Assembly (NCBI RefSeq): GCF_004916975.1
Contig: NZ_STGQ01000002.1
Coordinates: forward strand, 645,299 to 707,108
Length of the DNA: 61,810 nt
Direction of reading: 5' to 3'
Origin: Paenibacillus dokdonensis
Lineage (GTDB): Bacteria; Bacillota; Bacilli; Paenibacillales; Paenibacillaceae
Positions 43,004-51,945 of the stretch are shown piece by piece (positions within the stretch are counted from its first letter, which is position 1; every line of letters starts with the position of its first letter). Below the pieces are notes generated by a model. The model saw only the letters and a list, made by a program, of their open reading frames with translations, searched no databases and was not told where the DNA came from. The position numbers were made by a program, and so were the translations under genes.

Positions 43004-45124
43004 ATGAATCGGTTCATCCGGAATTCTGGTTTTTATTTGATTCTTTTTTTAGTTGTGGTGGGCATTGTCCAGTTTGTAAGTAATAGCGGTGAATCTGCTC
43101 ACAATCCTAGATACGATGAATTTCGGCAAGAGATCAAGGCTGGCAATGTGAAGGATATCACGGTTCAATTTGACGGTTACGCCTATCTCGTAACCGGTAA
43201 ATATAATCAAAAACCGGACGGGGTCAAATCAGACAGCTTCTCGACCTACATTCCGGCTACAGATGCCGCGATTCAGGAACTGGTAGATGCCAGTGACAAA
43301 AACGGCATGACATACACCCAGAAGAAAATGGAAGGCGAAAGTATTTGGCTGACGCTGCTTTCTTCCATGATTCCTTTGGTCATTATGTTCATTCTCTTCT
43401 TCTTCCTGTTCAATCAGGCGCAGGGCGGCGGCGGTAAAGTCATGAACTTCGGCAAGAGCCGTGCCCGTCTATATAATGAAGAGAAGAAGAGAGTCACATT
43501 TGAGGATGTGGCTGGAGCCGATGAAGAGAAGCAGGAGCTCGTCGAGGTCGTGGAATTCCTGAAGGATCCGCGGAAGTTTGCCGCAGTAGGAGCACGTATC
43601 CCTAAAGGGGTTCTGCTCGTAGGACCTCCGGGAACAGGTAAAACACTCCTCGCCCGTGCAGTTGCTGGTGAAGCCGGCGTTCCTTTCTTTACCATTTCCG
43701 GTTCTGACTTCGTGGAAATGTTCGTAGGTGTGGGTGCGTCCCGTGTGCGTGACTTGTTTGAAAACGCGAAAAAGAACGCACCATGTATTATCTTTATCGA
43801 TGAAATTGATGCGGTTGGCCGTCAGCGTGGTGCCGGTCTTGGCGGAGGCCATGACGAGCGCGAACAAACGCTGAACCAATTGCTCGTAGAGATGGACGGT
43901 TTCGGCGGCAACGAAGGTATTATCATCGTTGCGGCAACCAACCGTGCCGATATTCTCGACCCTGCACTTCTGCGTCCGGGACGTTTTGACCGTCAAATTA
44001 CGGTGGATCGTCCAGACGTAAGAGGCCGCGAAGCTGTGTTGAAAGTCCATGCCCGCAATAAACCGCTGACAAAAGACGTTAAGCTGGATATTGTGGCTAA
44101 ACGCACCACAGGCTTTACGGGTGCAGAACTGGAGAACCTGATGAATGAGGCTGCCCTGCTTGCGGCACGCCGTAACCGGAAGGATATTTCCATGCGTGAG
44201 GTTGACGAAGCGATTGACCGTGTCATTGTCGGTACCGAGAAGCGCAGCCGCGTGATCAGTGACCGTGAGAAACGGATCGTTGCTTATCACGAAGCTGGTC
44301 ATACCATTGTCGGCTACTTCCTTGAAAATGCTGATATGGTGCATAAGGTAACGATTATTCCTCGCGGCCGTGCCGGCGGATATGTTATCATGATGCCGAA
44401 GGAAGACCGCATGCTCGTAACGAAACAGGAATTGCTGGATAAAGTAACAGGTCTCTTGGGGGGCCGCGTGTCCGAGGAAGTCTTTATTGGTGAAATCGGA
44501 ACAGGCGCTTACAGTGACTTCCAGCAGGCAACCGGGATTGTTCGCAGCATGATTATGGAATACGGTATGAGTGAGAAGCTTGGACCGCTGCAGTTCGGTT
44601 CGACCCAAGGCCAGGTATTCCTGGGCCGGGATCTCGGACATGAGCAGAACTACAGTGATTCCATCGCATATGAAATTGATCAGGAAATGCAGCGCATGAC
44701 AAACGAATGTTACCAGCGTTGTAAAGATTTGCTCATCAAGCACTCCAAAGAGGTTCATCTCATCGCGAATACGCTGCTTGAGAAGGAAACGTTGGAACTT
44801 GACCAAATCAGAGAACTGATCGAGCAAGGATACCTGTCGGAAGATGGACCGCATGATGGTGGAGACGACGAAGGTTCCTCCGAAAATGGCGCAGCAATCA
44901 TCGACAATATTGGCGATGTACGTGTCCGCATTCAAGGCAAGGATGATGCATCCGATCTGCCAACGAATGAAATTCCGAATGATGTTCCTGAGAATATCAC
45001 GAATGATACGCCTGAAAGCCCGGCCGACATTCCTGGAGATATTCCAAACGATGTTCCGAATCCAGGTCCAGCAGACGATCGCAATCCAGGTAACGGAGGC
45101 ACACCTCCCGAATCCAGATCCTAA
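43004..45124 (+). CDS. ftsH: ATP-dependent zinc metalloprotease FtsH
   Basis: FtsH degrades misfolded and regulatory membrane proteins, and in Bacillus affects sporulation. The 706-residue product has two N-terminal transmembrane segments (about 8-27 and 115-135), Walker A G-P-P-G-T-G-K-T, Walker B F-I-D-E-I-D-A-V-G, the second region of homology ending R-P-G-R-F-D-R, and the zinc site H-E-A-G-H. It is longer than B. subtilis FtsH (637, from memory): about the last 50-65 residues are an acidic, Pro/Asn/Asp-rich tail with repeats such as N-D-V-P and G-D-I-P. A terminator follows. Confidence 0.96.
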   Translation: MNRFIRNSGFYLILFLVVVGIVQFVSNSGESAHNPRYDEFRQEIKAGNVKDITVQFDGYAYLVTGKYNQKPDGVKSDSFSTYIPATDAAIQELVDASDKNGMTYTQKKMEGESIWLTLLSSMIPLVIMFILFFFLFNQAQGGGGKVMNFGKSRARLYNEEKKRVTFEDVAGADEEKQELVEVVEFLKDPRKFAAVGARIPKGVLLVGPPGTGKTLLARAVAGEAGVPFFTISGSDFVEMFVGVGASRVRDLFENAKKNAPCIIFIDEIDAVGRQRGAGLGGGHDEREQTLNQLLVEMDGFGGNEGIIIVAATNRADILDPALLRPGRFDRQITVDRPDVRGREAVLKVHARNKPLTKDVKLDIVAKRTTGFTGAELENLMNEAALLAARRNRKDISMREVDEAIDRVIVGTEKRSRVISDREKRIVAYHEAGHTIVGYFLENADMVHKVTIIPRGRAGGYVIMMPKEDRMLVTKQELLDKVTGLLGGRVSEEVFIGEIGTGAYSDFQQATGIVRSMIMEYGMSEKLGPLQFGSTQGQVFLGRDLGHEQNYSDSIAYEIDQEMQRMTNECYQRCKDLLIKHSKEVHLIANTLLEKETLELDQIRELIEQGYLSEDGPHDGGDDEGSSENGAAIIDNIGDVRVRIQGKDDASDLPTNEIPNDVPENITNDTPESPADIPGDIPNDVPNPGPADDRNPGNGGTPPESRS

Positions 45125-45156
45125 TGGCTCCTGATATCCAATAGCATGATGAACCA

Positions 45157-45193
45157 GCCCGGAAGACGACGGCAATCGTCTTCCGGGCTTTTT
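45157..45193 (+). terminator. Terminator after ftsH
   Basis: GCCCGGAAGACGA pairs perfectly with TCGTCTTCCGGGC, followed by TTTTT. Confidence 0.95.
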
Positions 45194-45309
45194 ATTATGT
45201 ATATAAAAAATTTAAAATTTTATTTTTAAAGTGACATGCGCTTTACACGAGAATGGAATGCATGAAAGGGGCAATGCAAAGGGATTTTTCACGTATCAGC
45301 CCCGTTTTG

Positions 45310-45356
45310 CAGCCAGGGAACAGCCAATTGACAGCCTGGGAAACCTTGTGTACATT
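45310..45356 (+). promoter_or_regulatory. nadABC promoter with overlapping direct repeats
   Basis: TTGACA (45328-45333), a 17-base spacer and TACATT (45351-45356) form a good sigma-A promoter. CAGCC[A/T]GGGAA occurs twice (45310-45320 and 45332-45342), 22 bases apart, around the -35 box. This could be an operator, but I cannot match it to a known NAD regulator site. The rest of the 45194-45456 spacer shows nothing else. Confidence 0.6.
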
Positions 45357-45456
45357 AGTTGGTAACTGAAAAGACCTCGAGGCTTGGACATCCAACTTTG
45401 AGAGAAATTTCACAAATGTTGATCTTGAATGACATCATAAAAGGAGTGGGTCACTG

Positions 45457-46395
45457 GTGGAAGCTCTTGCGCTGCAGCATAAAGAGGAACAGAAACGGGA
45501 ATTAACGGAGAAGCTGAATCAGCTTAAGAAGGAAAGAAACGCTATTATTCTTGCTCATTATTATCAAAGAGACGAAATTCAGGAGGTTGCTGATTTCCGC
45601 GGCGATTCCTTTTTGCTAGCACAAAAAGCAGCACAAACGGATGCGGAGACCATTGTATTCTGCGGCGTGCACTTCATGGGGGAAAGTGCGAAAATACTGG
45701 CTCCAAACAAGACGGTTCTGATTCCGGATGAACGCGCAGGATGCCCGATGGCAGATATGGTCAACGTGGATGGCCTTCGCAAACTGAAAGCACAGCATCC
45801 GAATGCCAAAGTTGTAACATATATCAATTCCTCTGCCGATGTTAAAGCAGAAACGGATATTTGTTGTACTTCTGCCAACGCCGTTAGAGTGATACAATCC
45901 CTGGACTGTGATGAAATTATCTGGGTACCGGATAAAAATCTCGGCCATTATGTGCAGCAGCATACCGACAAGAAGATGATCATTTGGGAAGGCTACTGCA
46001 ACACTCATGATATGCTGACAGTCAAAGACGTTGTTGAGATGAGAGCCAAGCATCCGAACGCCCAGTTTGTCGTACATCCGGAATGCCGGCCGGAGGTTGT
46101 GGAGATTGGTGATTTCGTCGGAAGCACCACTGCCATCATTGATTACTGCAAAAAATCAGATTGCCAGGAGTTTATCGTGGGTACGGAAGATGGCACCGGA
46201 TACCAGCTCCGCCTGGACAGCCCGAATAAAGCCTTCCATTTTGCCACCAAGTATCTGGTTTGCCCGAACATGAAGGTCAACAATCTCAAAAAATTGGTGA
46301 AGTGTCTGGAGACAATGAAGCCGCAGATTTATGTGCCGCCGGTTGTCGCAGACCAAGCCCGAATTTCCTTAGAGCGCATGTTACAGGTAAAGTAG
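45457..46395 (+). CDS. nadA: Quinolinate synthase NadA
   Basis: NadA condenses iminoaspartate with dihydroxyacetone phosphate to quinolinate using a [4Fe-4S] cluster. The 312-residue product has A-H-Y-Y-Q-R near the N-terminus. Candidate cluster cysteines lie in the F-C-G-V-H-F-M-G-E-S, H-P-E-C-R-P and Y-L-V-C-P-N-M blocks. The start is GTG 45457 with AAAAGGAG upstream. It heads a nadA-nadB-nadC run for de novo NAD synthesis, inserted between ftsH and coaX relative to B. subtilis. Confidence 0.96.
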   Translation: MEALALQHKEEQKRELTEKLNQLKKERNAIILAHYYQRDEIQEVADFRGDSFLLAQKAAQTDAETIVFCGVHFMGESAKILAPNKTVLIPDERAGCPMADMVNVDGLRKLKAQHPNAKVVTYINSSADVKAETDICCTSANAVRVIQSLDCDEIIWVPDKNLGHYVQQHTDKKMIIWEGYCNTHDMLTVKDVVEMRAKHPNAQFVVHPECRPEVVEIGDFVGSTTAIIDYCKKSDCQEFIVGTEDGTGYQLRLDSPNKAFHFATKYLVCPNMKVNNLKKLVKCLETMKPQIYVPPVVADQARISLERMLQVK

Positions 46396-46434
46396 CATGC
46401 GCTACTCTTTCTCTTAAGACAGGTGAATGGATCC

Positions 46435-48051
46435 ATGATTCCTCAGTATTTGGTTGATTTTGACTTGCAATCCCTGCCCTGTATTGAAACCGATGTTCTT
46501 GTAATCGGCTCAGGCATCGCGGGATTATATACGGCAATTGAGGCAGGCAAAGACCATAACGTTATCATGATTACCAAAAATGCACTTTTGGAAAGTAATA
46601 CCCGATATGCCCAGGGTGGCATTGCTGCTGTTACCTCGGAGGATGATTCTCCAGCCTACCACCGCGAGGATACGCTGATGGCCGGGGCAGGACTATGCTC
46701 CTCTGCTGCTGTTGATGTACTCGTGAACGAAGGCCCGGAGGGTGTAAGGGAACTGATCCGGTTAGGCACGTCCTTTGACCTCGAGAATGGTGAGCTTGCT
46801 CTGACCCAGGAAGGTGCCCACAGCCGCCGGCGAATTTTGCATGCGAATGGGGATGCGACCGGATTTGAGATTGTGAGAGCACTCGCCGCGCAGGTTCAGA
46901 TACATGAGCGTGTACAGGTGTGGGAGCATCATTTTGTCATTGATGTGCTAACCATTGAAAACGAATGCATCGGTGCCCTCGTACAGCGTCCGGATGGTCA
47001 GAGAGTGTACATAAAGGCGGGGGCTACGATTTTGTGCACCGGAGGAGCCGGGCAGCTCTACCGTTATACAACAAATCCCGATGTTGCCACTGCAGACGGT
47101 ATTGCCATCGCCCACCGGGCCGGAGCGCAAATCCGCGATATGGAATTCATTCAGTTTCACCCGACTGCCCTGTGCTACCCGGGGGCTCCACGTTTCCTGA
47201 TCTCGGAGGCCGTACGGGGCGAAGGTGCTGTGCTACGCAATATCAAGGGTGAACGCTTTATGGAAAAATACCATGAGCTGCTCGAGCTGGCACCGCGTGA
47301 TATCGTGGCCCGTGCCATCGTAAGTGAGATGGAGGAGACGAAATCTACCTTTGTCTATTTGGATATTACGCATGAACCGGAGGATATGCTTAAGCACCGT
47401 TTTCCCACCATTTACGAGACCTGCATGAATTATGGGCTGGATATGGCTGCCGACTGGATTCCTGTGGCTCCGGCTGCGCATTATATGATGGGTGGAGTCA
47501 AAACGGACCTCAATGGGGAGAGCAGCGTGTCACGCCTTTTTGCCTGTGGCGAAGTTTCCTCAACGGGAGTTCATGGCGCTAACCGTCTGGCGAGCAATTC
47601 CCTGTCGGAGGCCATTGTTTTTGGCAAACGGATTGTGAATCGTATCAAAGACCTGACGCCTTTATACGGAGCGGCAAGTATTATACATGAGGATGAAGAG
47701 CGGACAGGCGCGCCCAAGCAGGCGATGATCGAACGCAGACTTAAGCTGCAGAAAGTCATGGTTAGATATGCGGGGCTCAGACGCAATGAGACACTCCTAT
47801 ATAAAGGGCTGGACGAGCTGAATCGCCAGCTTCCGATCTTTCATTCGGAGCTTACCAGGAAGGAAGAGTTTGAATTTGCGAACATGCTGACCAGCTGTTT
47901 GTTGGTTACTCGTGCTGCTCTGGAGCGTACGGAGAGCCGGGGCGCACATTACAGGGAGGATTATCCTCAGAAGGACGACGCGATGTGGCGCAAGCACTTG
48001 CTTCAGCATCGTCAAGATGAAATCATGGAGGAATTCAGCGATGATGTTTAA
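46435..48051 (+). CDS. nadB: L-aspartate oxidase NadB
   Basis: NadB oxidises aspartate to iminoaspartate with FAD. The 538-residue product has the FAD-binding V-L-V-I-G-S-G-I-A-G-L-Y near the N-terminus, T-R-Y-A-Q-G-G-I-A-A, the catalytic-domain blocks F-I-Q-F-H-P-T-A-L and H-Y-M-M-G-G-V, and G-E-V-S-S-T-G-V-H-G-A-N-R-L-A-S-N-S-L. I chose ATG 46435; GTG 46423 is in frame but overlaps its ribosome binding site ACAGGTG. Confidence 0.95.
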   Translation: MIPQYLVDFDLQSLPCIETDVLVIGSGIAGLYTAIEAGKDHNVIMITKNALLESNTRYAQGGIAAVTSEDDSPAYHREDTLMAGAGLCSSAAVDVLVNEGPEGVRELIRLGTSFDLENGELALTQEGAHSRRRILHANGDATGFEIVRALAAQVQIHERVQVWEHHFVIDVLTIENECIGALVQRPDGQRVYIKAGATILCTGGAGQLYRYTTNPDVATADGIAIAHRAGAQIRDMEFIQFHPTALCYPGAPRFLISEAVRGEGAVLRNIKGERFMEKYHELLELAPRDIVARAIVSEMEETKSTFVYLDITHEPEDMLKHRFPTIYETCMNYGLDMAADWIPVAPAAHYMMGGVKTDLNGESSVSRLFACGEVSSTGVHGANRLASNSLSEAIVFGKRIVNRIKDLTPLYGAASIIHEDEERTGAPKQAMIERRLKLQKVMVRYAGLRRNETLLYKGLDELNRQLPIFHSELTRKEEFEFANMLTSCLLVTRAALERTESRGAHYREDYPQKDDAMWRKHLLQHRQDEIMEEFSDDV

Positions 48052-48901
48052 CGGGTATAATGAAGGTCTTGTGGAATCCATTCGCTTGTGGCTGCAGGAG
48101 GATGTGGGTTCCGGTGATATTACGACCATGACAACGATTCCGGCAGGCCATGAATCCAAAGGGATTATTCACGCTAAGGAAGCCGGTATTGTGGCGGGTA
48201 TTCCGGTCGCGGAGCTCGTGTTTCAAGTGGTAGACCCTTCTCTGTCCTTCACGGCCCATGTCAAGGACGGAGATCATGTGGAAAAGGGTACCGTTCTTGC
48301 AGTCGTTGAAGGCAGCACGCATCATATTTTAACGGGAGAGCGGATTGCTTTGAATCTGCTGCAGCGTCTTTCGGGCATTGCTACCCGGACGCGTACATTC
48401 ATTGATGCACTGGAAGGACTGCCGGCCAGACTGGTCGATACACGCAAAACAACGCCAGGGCATCGTATGCTGGAGAAATATGCTGTCCGGATCGGCGGCG
48501 GTGCGAATCACAGGTTTGGTCTGTATGATGCCGTCATGATTAAAGATAACCATATCAAAGGGGCGGGTGGAATCCGCAGAGCAGTTGAGCGTGCACGTGC
48601 CCATATCCCCCATACGATGACCATCGAAGTGGAAACGGAATCCCTGCAGCAGGTAGAAGAGGCGCTGGAAGCGGGCGCTGATATTATTATGCTGGACAAT
48701 ATGGATAAGACTATGATGAAGGAGGCTGTCAGACGGATTAAGGCGAAGGCTCCGCATGTGCGTGTGGAGGCATCAGGAAATGTCTCGCTGCAGACGGTCA
48801 AAGGAATTGCCGAGTGCGGGGTTGACGTAATATCTGTAGGGCGGTTAACCTATTCTTTTGAGAGCCTCGACATCAGTCTGGATCTCAACGCTGTAAAGTA
48901 A
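48041..48901 (+). CDS. nadC: Nicotinate-nucleotide pyrophosphorylase NadC
   Basis: NadC turns quinolinate and PRPP into nicotinate mononucleotide. The 286-residue product has E-D-V-G-S-G-D-I-T-T, the R-K-T-T-P-G-H-R substrate-binding block, G-G-G-A-N-H-R-F-G-L and I-K-D-N-H-I. ATG 48041 follows GGAGGAATTC and overlaps the end of nadB by 11 bases. The open frame running back to 47912 is inside nadB and not needed. Confidence 0.96.
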   Translation: MMFNGYNEGLVESIRLWLQEDVGSGDITTMTTIPAGHESKGIIHAKEAGIVAGIPVAELVFQVVDPSLSFTAHVKDGDHVEKGTVLAVVEGSTHHILTGERIALNLLQRLSGIATRTRTFIDALEGLPARLVDTRKTTPGHRMLEKYAVRIGGGANHRFGLYDAVMIKDNHIKGAGGIRRAVERARAHIPHTMTIEVETESLQQVEEALEAGADIIMLDNMDKTMMKEAVRRIKAKAPHVRVEASGNVSLQTVKGIAECGVDVISVGRLTYSFESLDISLDLNAVK

Positions 48902-48917
48902 AGGAGGGATCATCCTT

Positions 48918-49685
48918 GTGATCCTTGTCATCGACATCGGGAACACCAACATTGTGTTGGGCATATACAAGAGACGTGAACTGCTTCACCATTTTCGTCT
49001 CAGCACCATTCGCCATTCGACATCGGATGAATATGGAGTATGGTTTCATAATCTATTCCACATGTCCGGAATACCGGTTTCGGATATCCAGGGGGTTATT
49101 ATGTCCTCCGTTGTCCCGCCGATGGTGCATATTATTGAGGAAATGTGCCGCAAATATATCCATAAGCAACCGCTTATGGTGGGACCGGGCATTCGAACAG
49201 GGTTAAATCTGCGTTCCGAAAATCCGCGGGAGGTTGGAGCGGACCGCATTGTGAATGCAGTTGCCGCAGTGGATCTCTACAAAGGGCCGCTTGTAGTGGT
49301 TGATTTCGGAACAGCAACTACTTTTGACTGTATCGATGAAAAGGGGAATTATCTCGGCGGAGCCATTGTTCCGGGGATCGGAATAGCTACGGAGGCCTTA
49401 GTCCAACGGGCATCGAAGCTTCCGCGCATTGAGCTAGAAAAGCCCAAAAAAGTCATTGGCCGTAATACGGTTCATGCAATGCAGGCCGGCATTATATTCG
49501 GATATGCCGGACAGGTGGACGGCATTGTGAAGCGGATGAAGGAGGAAATGGATGCGCCTCATTTGAAGGTGGTTGCCACCGGCGGACTGGCGGAACTCAT
49601 CGCGAGCGAATCGGAAGCGATCGATGAAGTGAATCCGCTGTTGACCCTCGAAGGACTGCGGCTTATTTATGAACGTAATATGTAA
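48918..49685 (+). CDS. coaX: Type III pantothenate kinase
   Basis: CoaX phosphorylates pantothenate, the first step of coenzyme A synthesis. The 255-residue product has the ASKHA-fold D-I-G-N-T-N-I near the start, G-A-D-R-I-V-N-A and D-F-G-T-A-T-T-F-D. The start is GTG 48918 with AAAGGAGGG upstream. The nadC stop is 16 bases away, so coaX may be read with the nad genes. Confidence 0.95.
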   Translation: MILVIDIGNTNIVLGIYKRRELLHHFRLSTIRHSTSDEYGVWFHNLFHMSGIPVSDIQGVIMSSVVPPMVHIIEEMCRKYIHKQPLMVGPGIRTGLNLRSENPREVGADRIVNAVAAVDLYKGPLVVVDFGTATTFDCIDEKGNYLGGAIVPGIGIATEALVQRASKLPRIELEKPKKVIGRNTVHAMQAGIIFGYAGQVDGIVKRMKEEMDAPHLKVVATGGLAELIASESEAIDEVNPLLTLEGLRLIYERNM

Positions 49686-49831
49686 TTCGGTTGGATGAAA
49701 TTGCAGAATGTTTACTAAGAGAATACATCTCATAAAGATGATTTCTTATGAAACTTTGGAAACAATACTACGAAGAGCGGCTAAGAGCAGCCGCATTCGG
49801 TTAAATAGAGAGCAAGGAGGCTGGATACGAC

Positions 49832-50716
49832 ATGGATAATAAACAAGATCGCCTCATCCGAGGCACCGCAATGGGCGGACGCATCCGGGCCTTCGCAGTA
49901 AGAACGACCGGTCTCGTTGAGGAGCTGCGCCAAAGACATGATACATGGCCAACCGCTACAGCGGCTTTGGGGCGTACATTGACGGCCGCAGCCATGATGG
50001 GCACCATGCTCAAAGGTGAAGAGCAGCTGACCATTCAGGTACAAGGCAATGGTCCCATTGGCCAGATTGTCGTCGATGCGAACGCCAAAGGCGATGTGCG
50101 GGGTTATGTGAATGAACCGCATGTCCACCTTCCAAGCAACAGTATGGGAAAATTAGATGTAGCAGGAGCGGTGGGCCGCGAAGGCTATTTGCATGTTACT
50201 AAGGACTTGGGGATGAAAGAGCCATATCGTGGCAGCATACCCATTGTTTCCGGCGAACTTGGCGAAGATTTTACGTACTATTTTGCCGTTTCTGAGCAAA
50301 CACCTTCAGCTGTAGGCTTGGGTGTGCTCGTTGCTCCTGATAACTCGGTTATTGTGGCTGGCGGTTTTATTGTACAGCTTTTGCCGGGACTCACTGATGA
50401 GGAAATCACTTTGATCGAGCAGGCTGTTGGCGCTATGCCTCCGGTAACATCACTTCTTGATCAGGGGCTGGAGCTTGATGAAATGCTGCGCCGGCTTCTG
50501 CCGGATGTGGAGATCCTGGAACAAATGGATGTCCAATTTAAGTGCAAATGCTCACGCGATCGTGTGGAACAAACCCTCGTCAGCCTTGGCAAAAGTGAAT
50601 TGGAGCAGTTAATTGAAGAGGATGGCAAGGCAGAAGTGGTATGTCATTTTTGCAATGAAGCCTATACGTTTGAAAAAGACGAGCTGCAGCAGATTTTAGA
50701 AAAAGCAATTCATTAA
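49832..50716 (+). CDS. hslO: Redox-regulated chaperone Hsp33
   Basis: Hsp33 is a holdase activated by oxidation that protects proteins under oxidative stress. The 294-residue product has the family N-terminal domain with the G-Q-I-V-V-D-A-N-A-K-G-x-V-R-G-Y block and the C-terminal zinc switch with C-x-C near residue 237 and C-H-F-C near residue 270. The four cysteines hold zinc in the reduced form. GCAAGGAGG precedes the ATG. The position after coaX is conserved. Confidence 0.96.
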   Translation: MDNKQDRLIRGTAMGGRIRAFAVRTTGLVEELRQRHDTWPTATAALGRTLTAAAMMGTMLKGEEQLTIQVQGNGPIGQIVVDANAKGDVRGYVNEPHVHLPSNSMGKLDVAGAVGREGYLHVTKDLGMKEPYRGSIPIVSGELGEDFTYYFAVSEQTPSAVGLGVLVAPDNSVIVAGGFIVQLLPGLTDEEITLIEQAVGAMPPVTSLLDQGLELDEMLRRLLPDVEILEQMDVQFKCKCSRDRVEQTLVSLGKSELEQLIEEDGKAEVVCHFCNEAYTFEKDELQQILEKAIH

Positions 50717-50729
50717 GGCGCGGTACACG

Positions 50730-51692
50730 ATGATCACCCGACAAGAAAAGGCGCTATGGGCCGCAGTCATCATTTTGGCAGCGGGCGTGTTGTTCATGGG
50801 GAGCCTGATCGTCATCCGCGGGTTGAAGCCGGCGGGATCTGTGCATGAGTCGGAAGAGGATCAGAGAGGGCTTGATGCAGTGGCATCTTTTGACGGCCAG
50901 ACCATTACGGAAGACGAGTGGGTCAAGGAGCTGAAGCGGGCGCGTGGGCATGAAGTGCTTTTGCAGATGCTGAATCAGAAAGCGGTATCCACTGAGGCGA
51001 AAGCACTCCAGATACAGGTTACACCGGAGGAGATCGCAGAAAAGGTTCATGAGGATGCCAGTGGGTACGAATCGGAAGACGCCTACTATCAGGCTATGTT
51101 GGTACAGCTGGGAATGACCTCCGAAGATGTCAGGGCAGAGGCGGCCTATCAACTGACACTTGAAAAAATAGCAATCGTCAATATCCATATTAGCGATGAT
51201 GAGGTTGACCGTTATGTCGACCAGCATGAGGAGGAGTTTGAACCCAAGAGGCAATATGAGCTGGCCTGGATCAAACTCAAAAGCCGTAAGGAAGCGAATA
51301 TGACGCTTGACCGAATTGAGCAAGGGGAGGATTTCGGCAACCTGGCTGGAGAACTATCTCTTGACGAGTACACCCGTATGCAGGGCGGAAGGCTGGGAAT
51401 GATAGAAGAAGATGATCCGTTTGTTCCTGGGGAGCTTTTGAGCGCAGCGAAGGGTTTGGAGGCGGGAGATATTGCCGGCCCCATCGAGCTGAAGGACGAT
51501 GGATATGCAGTGATGCGGGTTATTGATATTGTGAAGACAGGGGAACGGAGCAGCGGGGAAATCCGCGCCAGTGTCCGTAAGCAGCTAGCCCTTAATGAGG
51601 CCGTTCCACTGACCCAGCTGGAGGCCAGCTTGAGAGATAAGTACGGAGCCAAACTGATCACGAAACCAACCCCTGAACAGGGTGCCAAATAA
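50730..51692 (+). CDS. PrsA-like peptidyl-prolyl isomerase (YacD position)
   Basis: The 320-residue product begins with a hydrophobic signal-anchor (about residues 9-29, A-A-V-I-I-L-A-A-G-V-L), followed by a SurA/PrsA-like N-domain and a parvulin-like region around residues 185-270. It has no lipobox Cys, unlike the PrsA-type protein at 27850. It corresponds in position to B. subtilis yacD, between hslO and cysK. The ribosome binding site is weak (GGCGCGG), suggesting coupling with hslO 13 bases upstream. Confidence 0.88.
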   Translation: MITRQEKALWAAVIILAAGVLFMGSLIVIRGLKPAGSVHESEEDQRGLDAVASFDGQTITEDEWVKELKRARGHEVLLQMLNQKAVSTEAKALQIQVTPEEIAEKVHEDASGYESEDAYYQAMLVQLGMTSEDVRAEAAYQLTLEKIAIVNIHISDDEVDRYVDQHEEEFEPKRQYELAWIKLKSRKEANMTLDRIEQGEDFGNLAGELSLDEYTRMQGGRLGMIEEDDPFVPGELLSAAKGLEAGDIAGPIELKDDGYAVMRVIDIVKTGERSSGEIRASVRKQLALNEAVPLTQLEASLRDKYGAKLITKPTPEQGAK

Positions 51693-51703
51693 AACTGTGT
51701 TTT

Positions 51704-51753
51704 CAAGCCTTTGCCGCATGGATATCGCTCCATAAAGCAAGGTTTGTTTTTTT
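51704..51753 (+). terminator. Terminator before cysK
   Basis: CAAGCCTTTGC pairs with GCAAGGTTTG (two bulged bases), followed by a T run. Confidence 0.7.
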
Positions 51754-51796
51754 GTCAAAACCTTATGGAATAGGCCTTAGATATGGATGGTTCATA

Positions 51797-51825
51797 TTGA
51801 CATTCGTATGGAAGGTTGATAAGAT
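51797..51825 (+). promoter_or_regulatory. Sigma-A promoter of cysK
   Basis: TTGACA (51797-51802), a 17-base spacer and TAAGAT (51820-51825). About 110 bases of untranslated leader precede cysK. I looked for S-box or T-box elements there and saw none. Confidence 0.7.
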
Positions 51826-51945
51826 AAAGGTACCAAATACCTACTTAATTACTCGGATATAAAACCGTTAAACAGCCAGATGCTTGATCTGAATTAGCAT
51901 ATATTAAAACTAGAATACTACAGTTAAAAAGGGAGGATTTATTCC

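Noticed and set aside
43469..45175. 568-codon open frame on the minus strand opposite ftsH
   Set aside because: It mirrors the codon phase of ftsH, a clear and complete gene. Its translation has no recognisable domain and it lacks a ribosome binding site and promoter.
51826..51945. Cysteine-responsive riboswitch or CymR site in the cysK leader
   Set aside because: No S-box or T-box pattern is present and I could not align a CymR site with enough matches to claim it.
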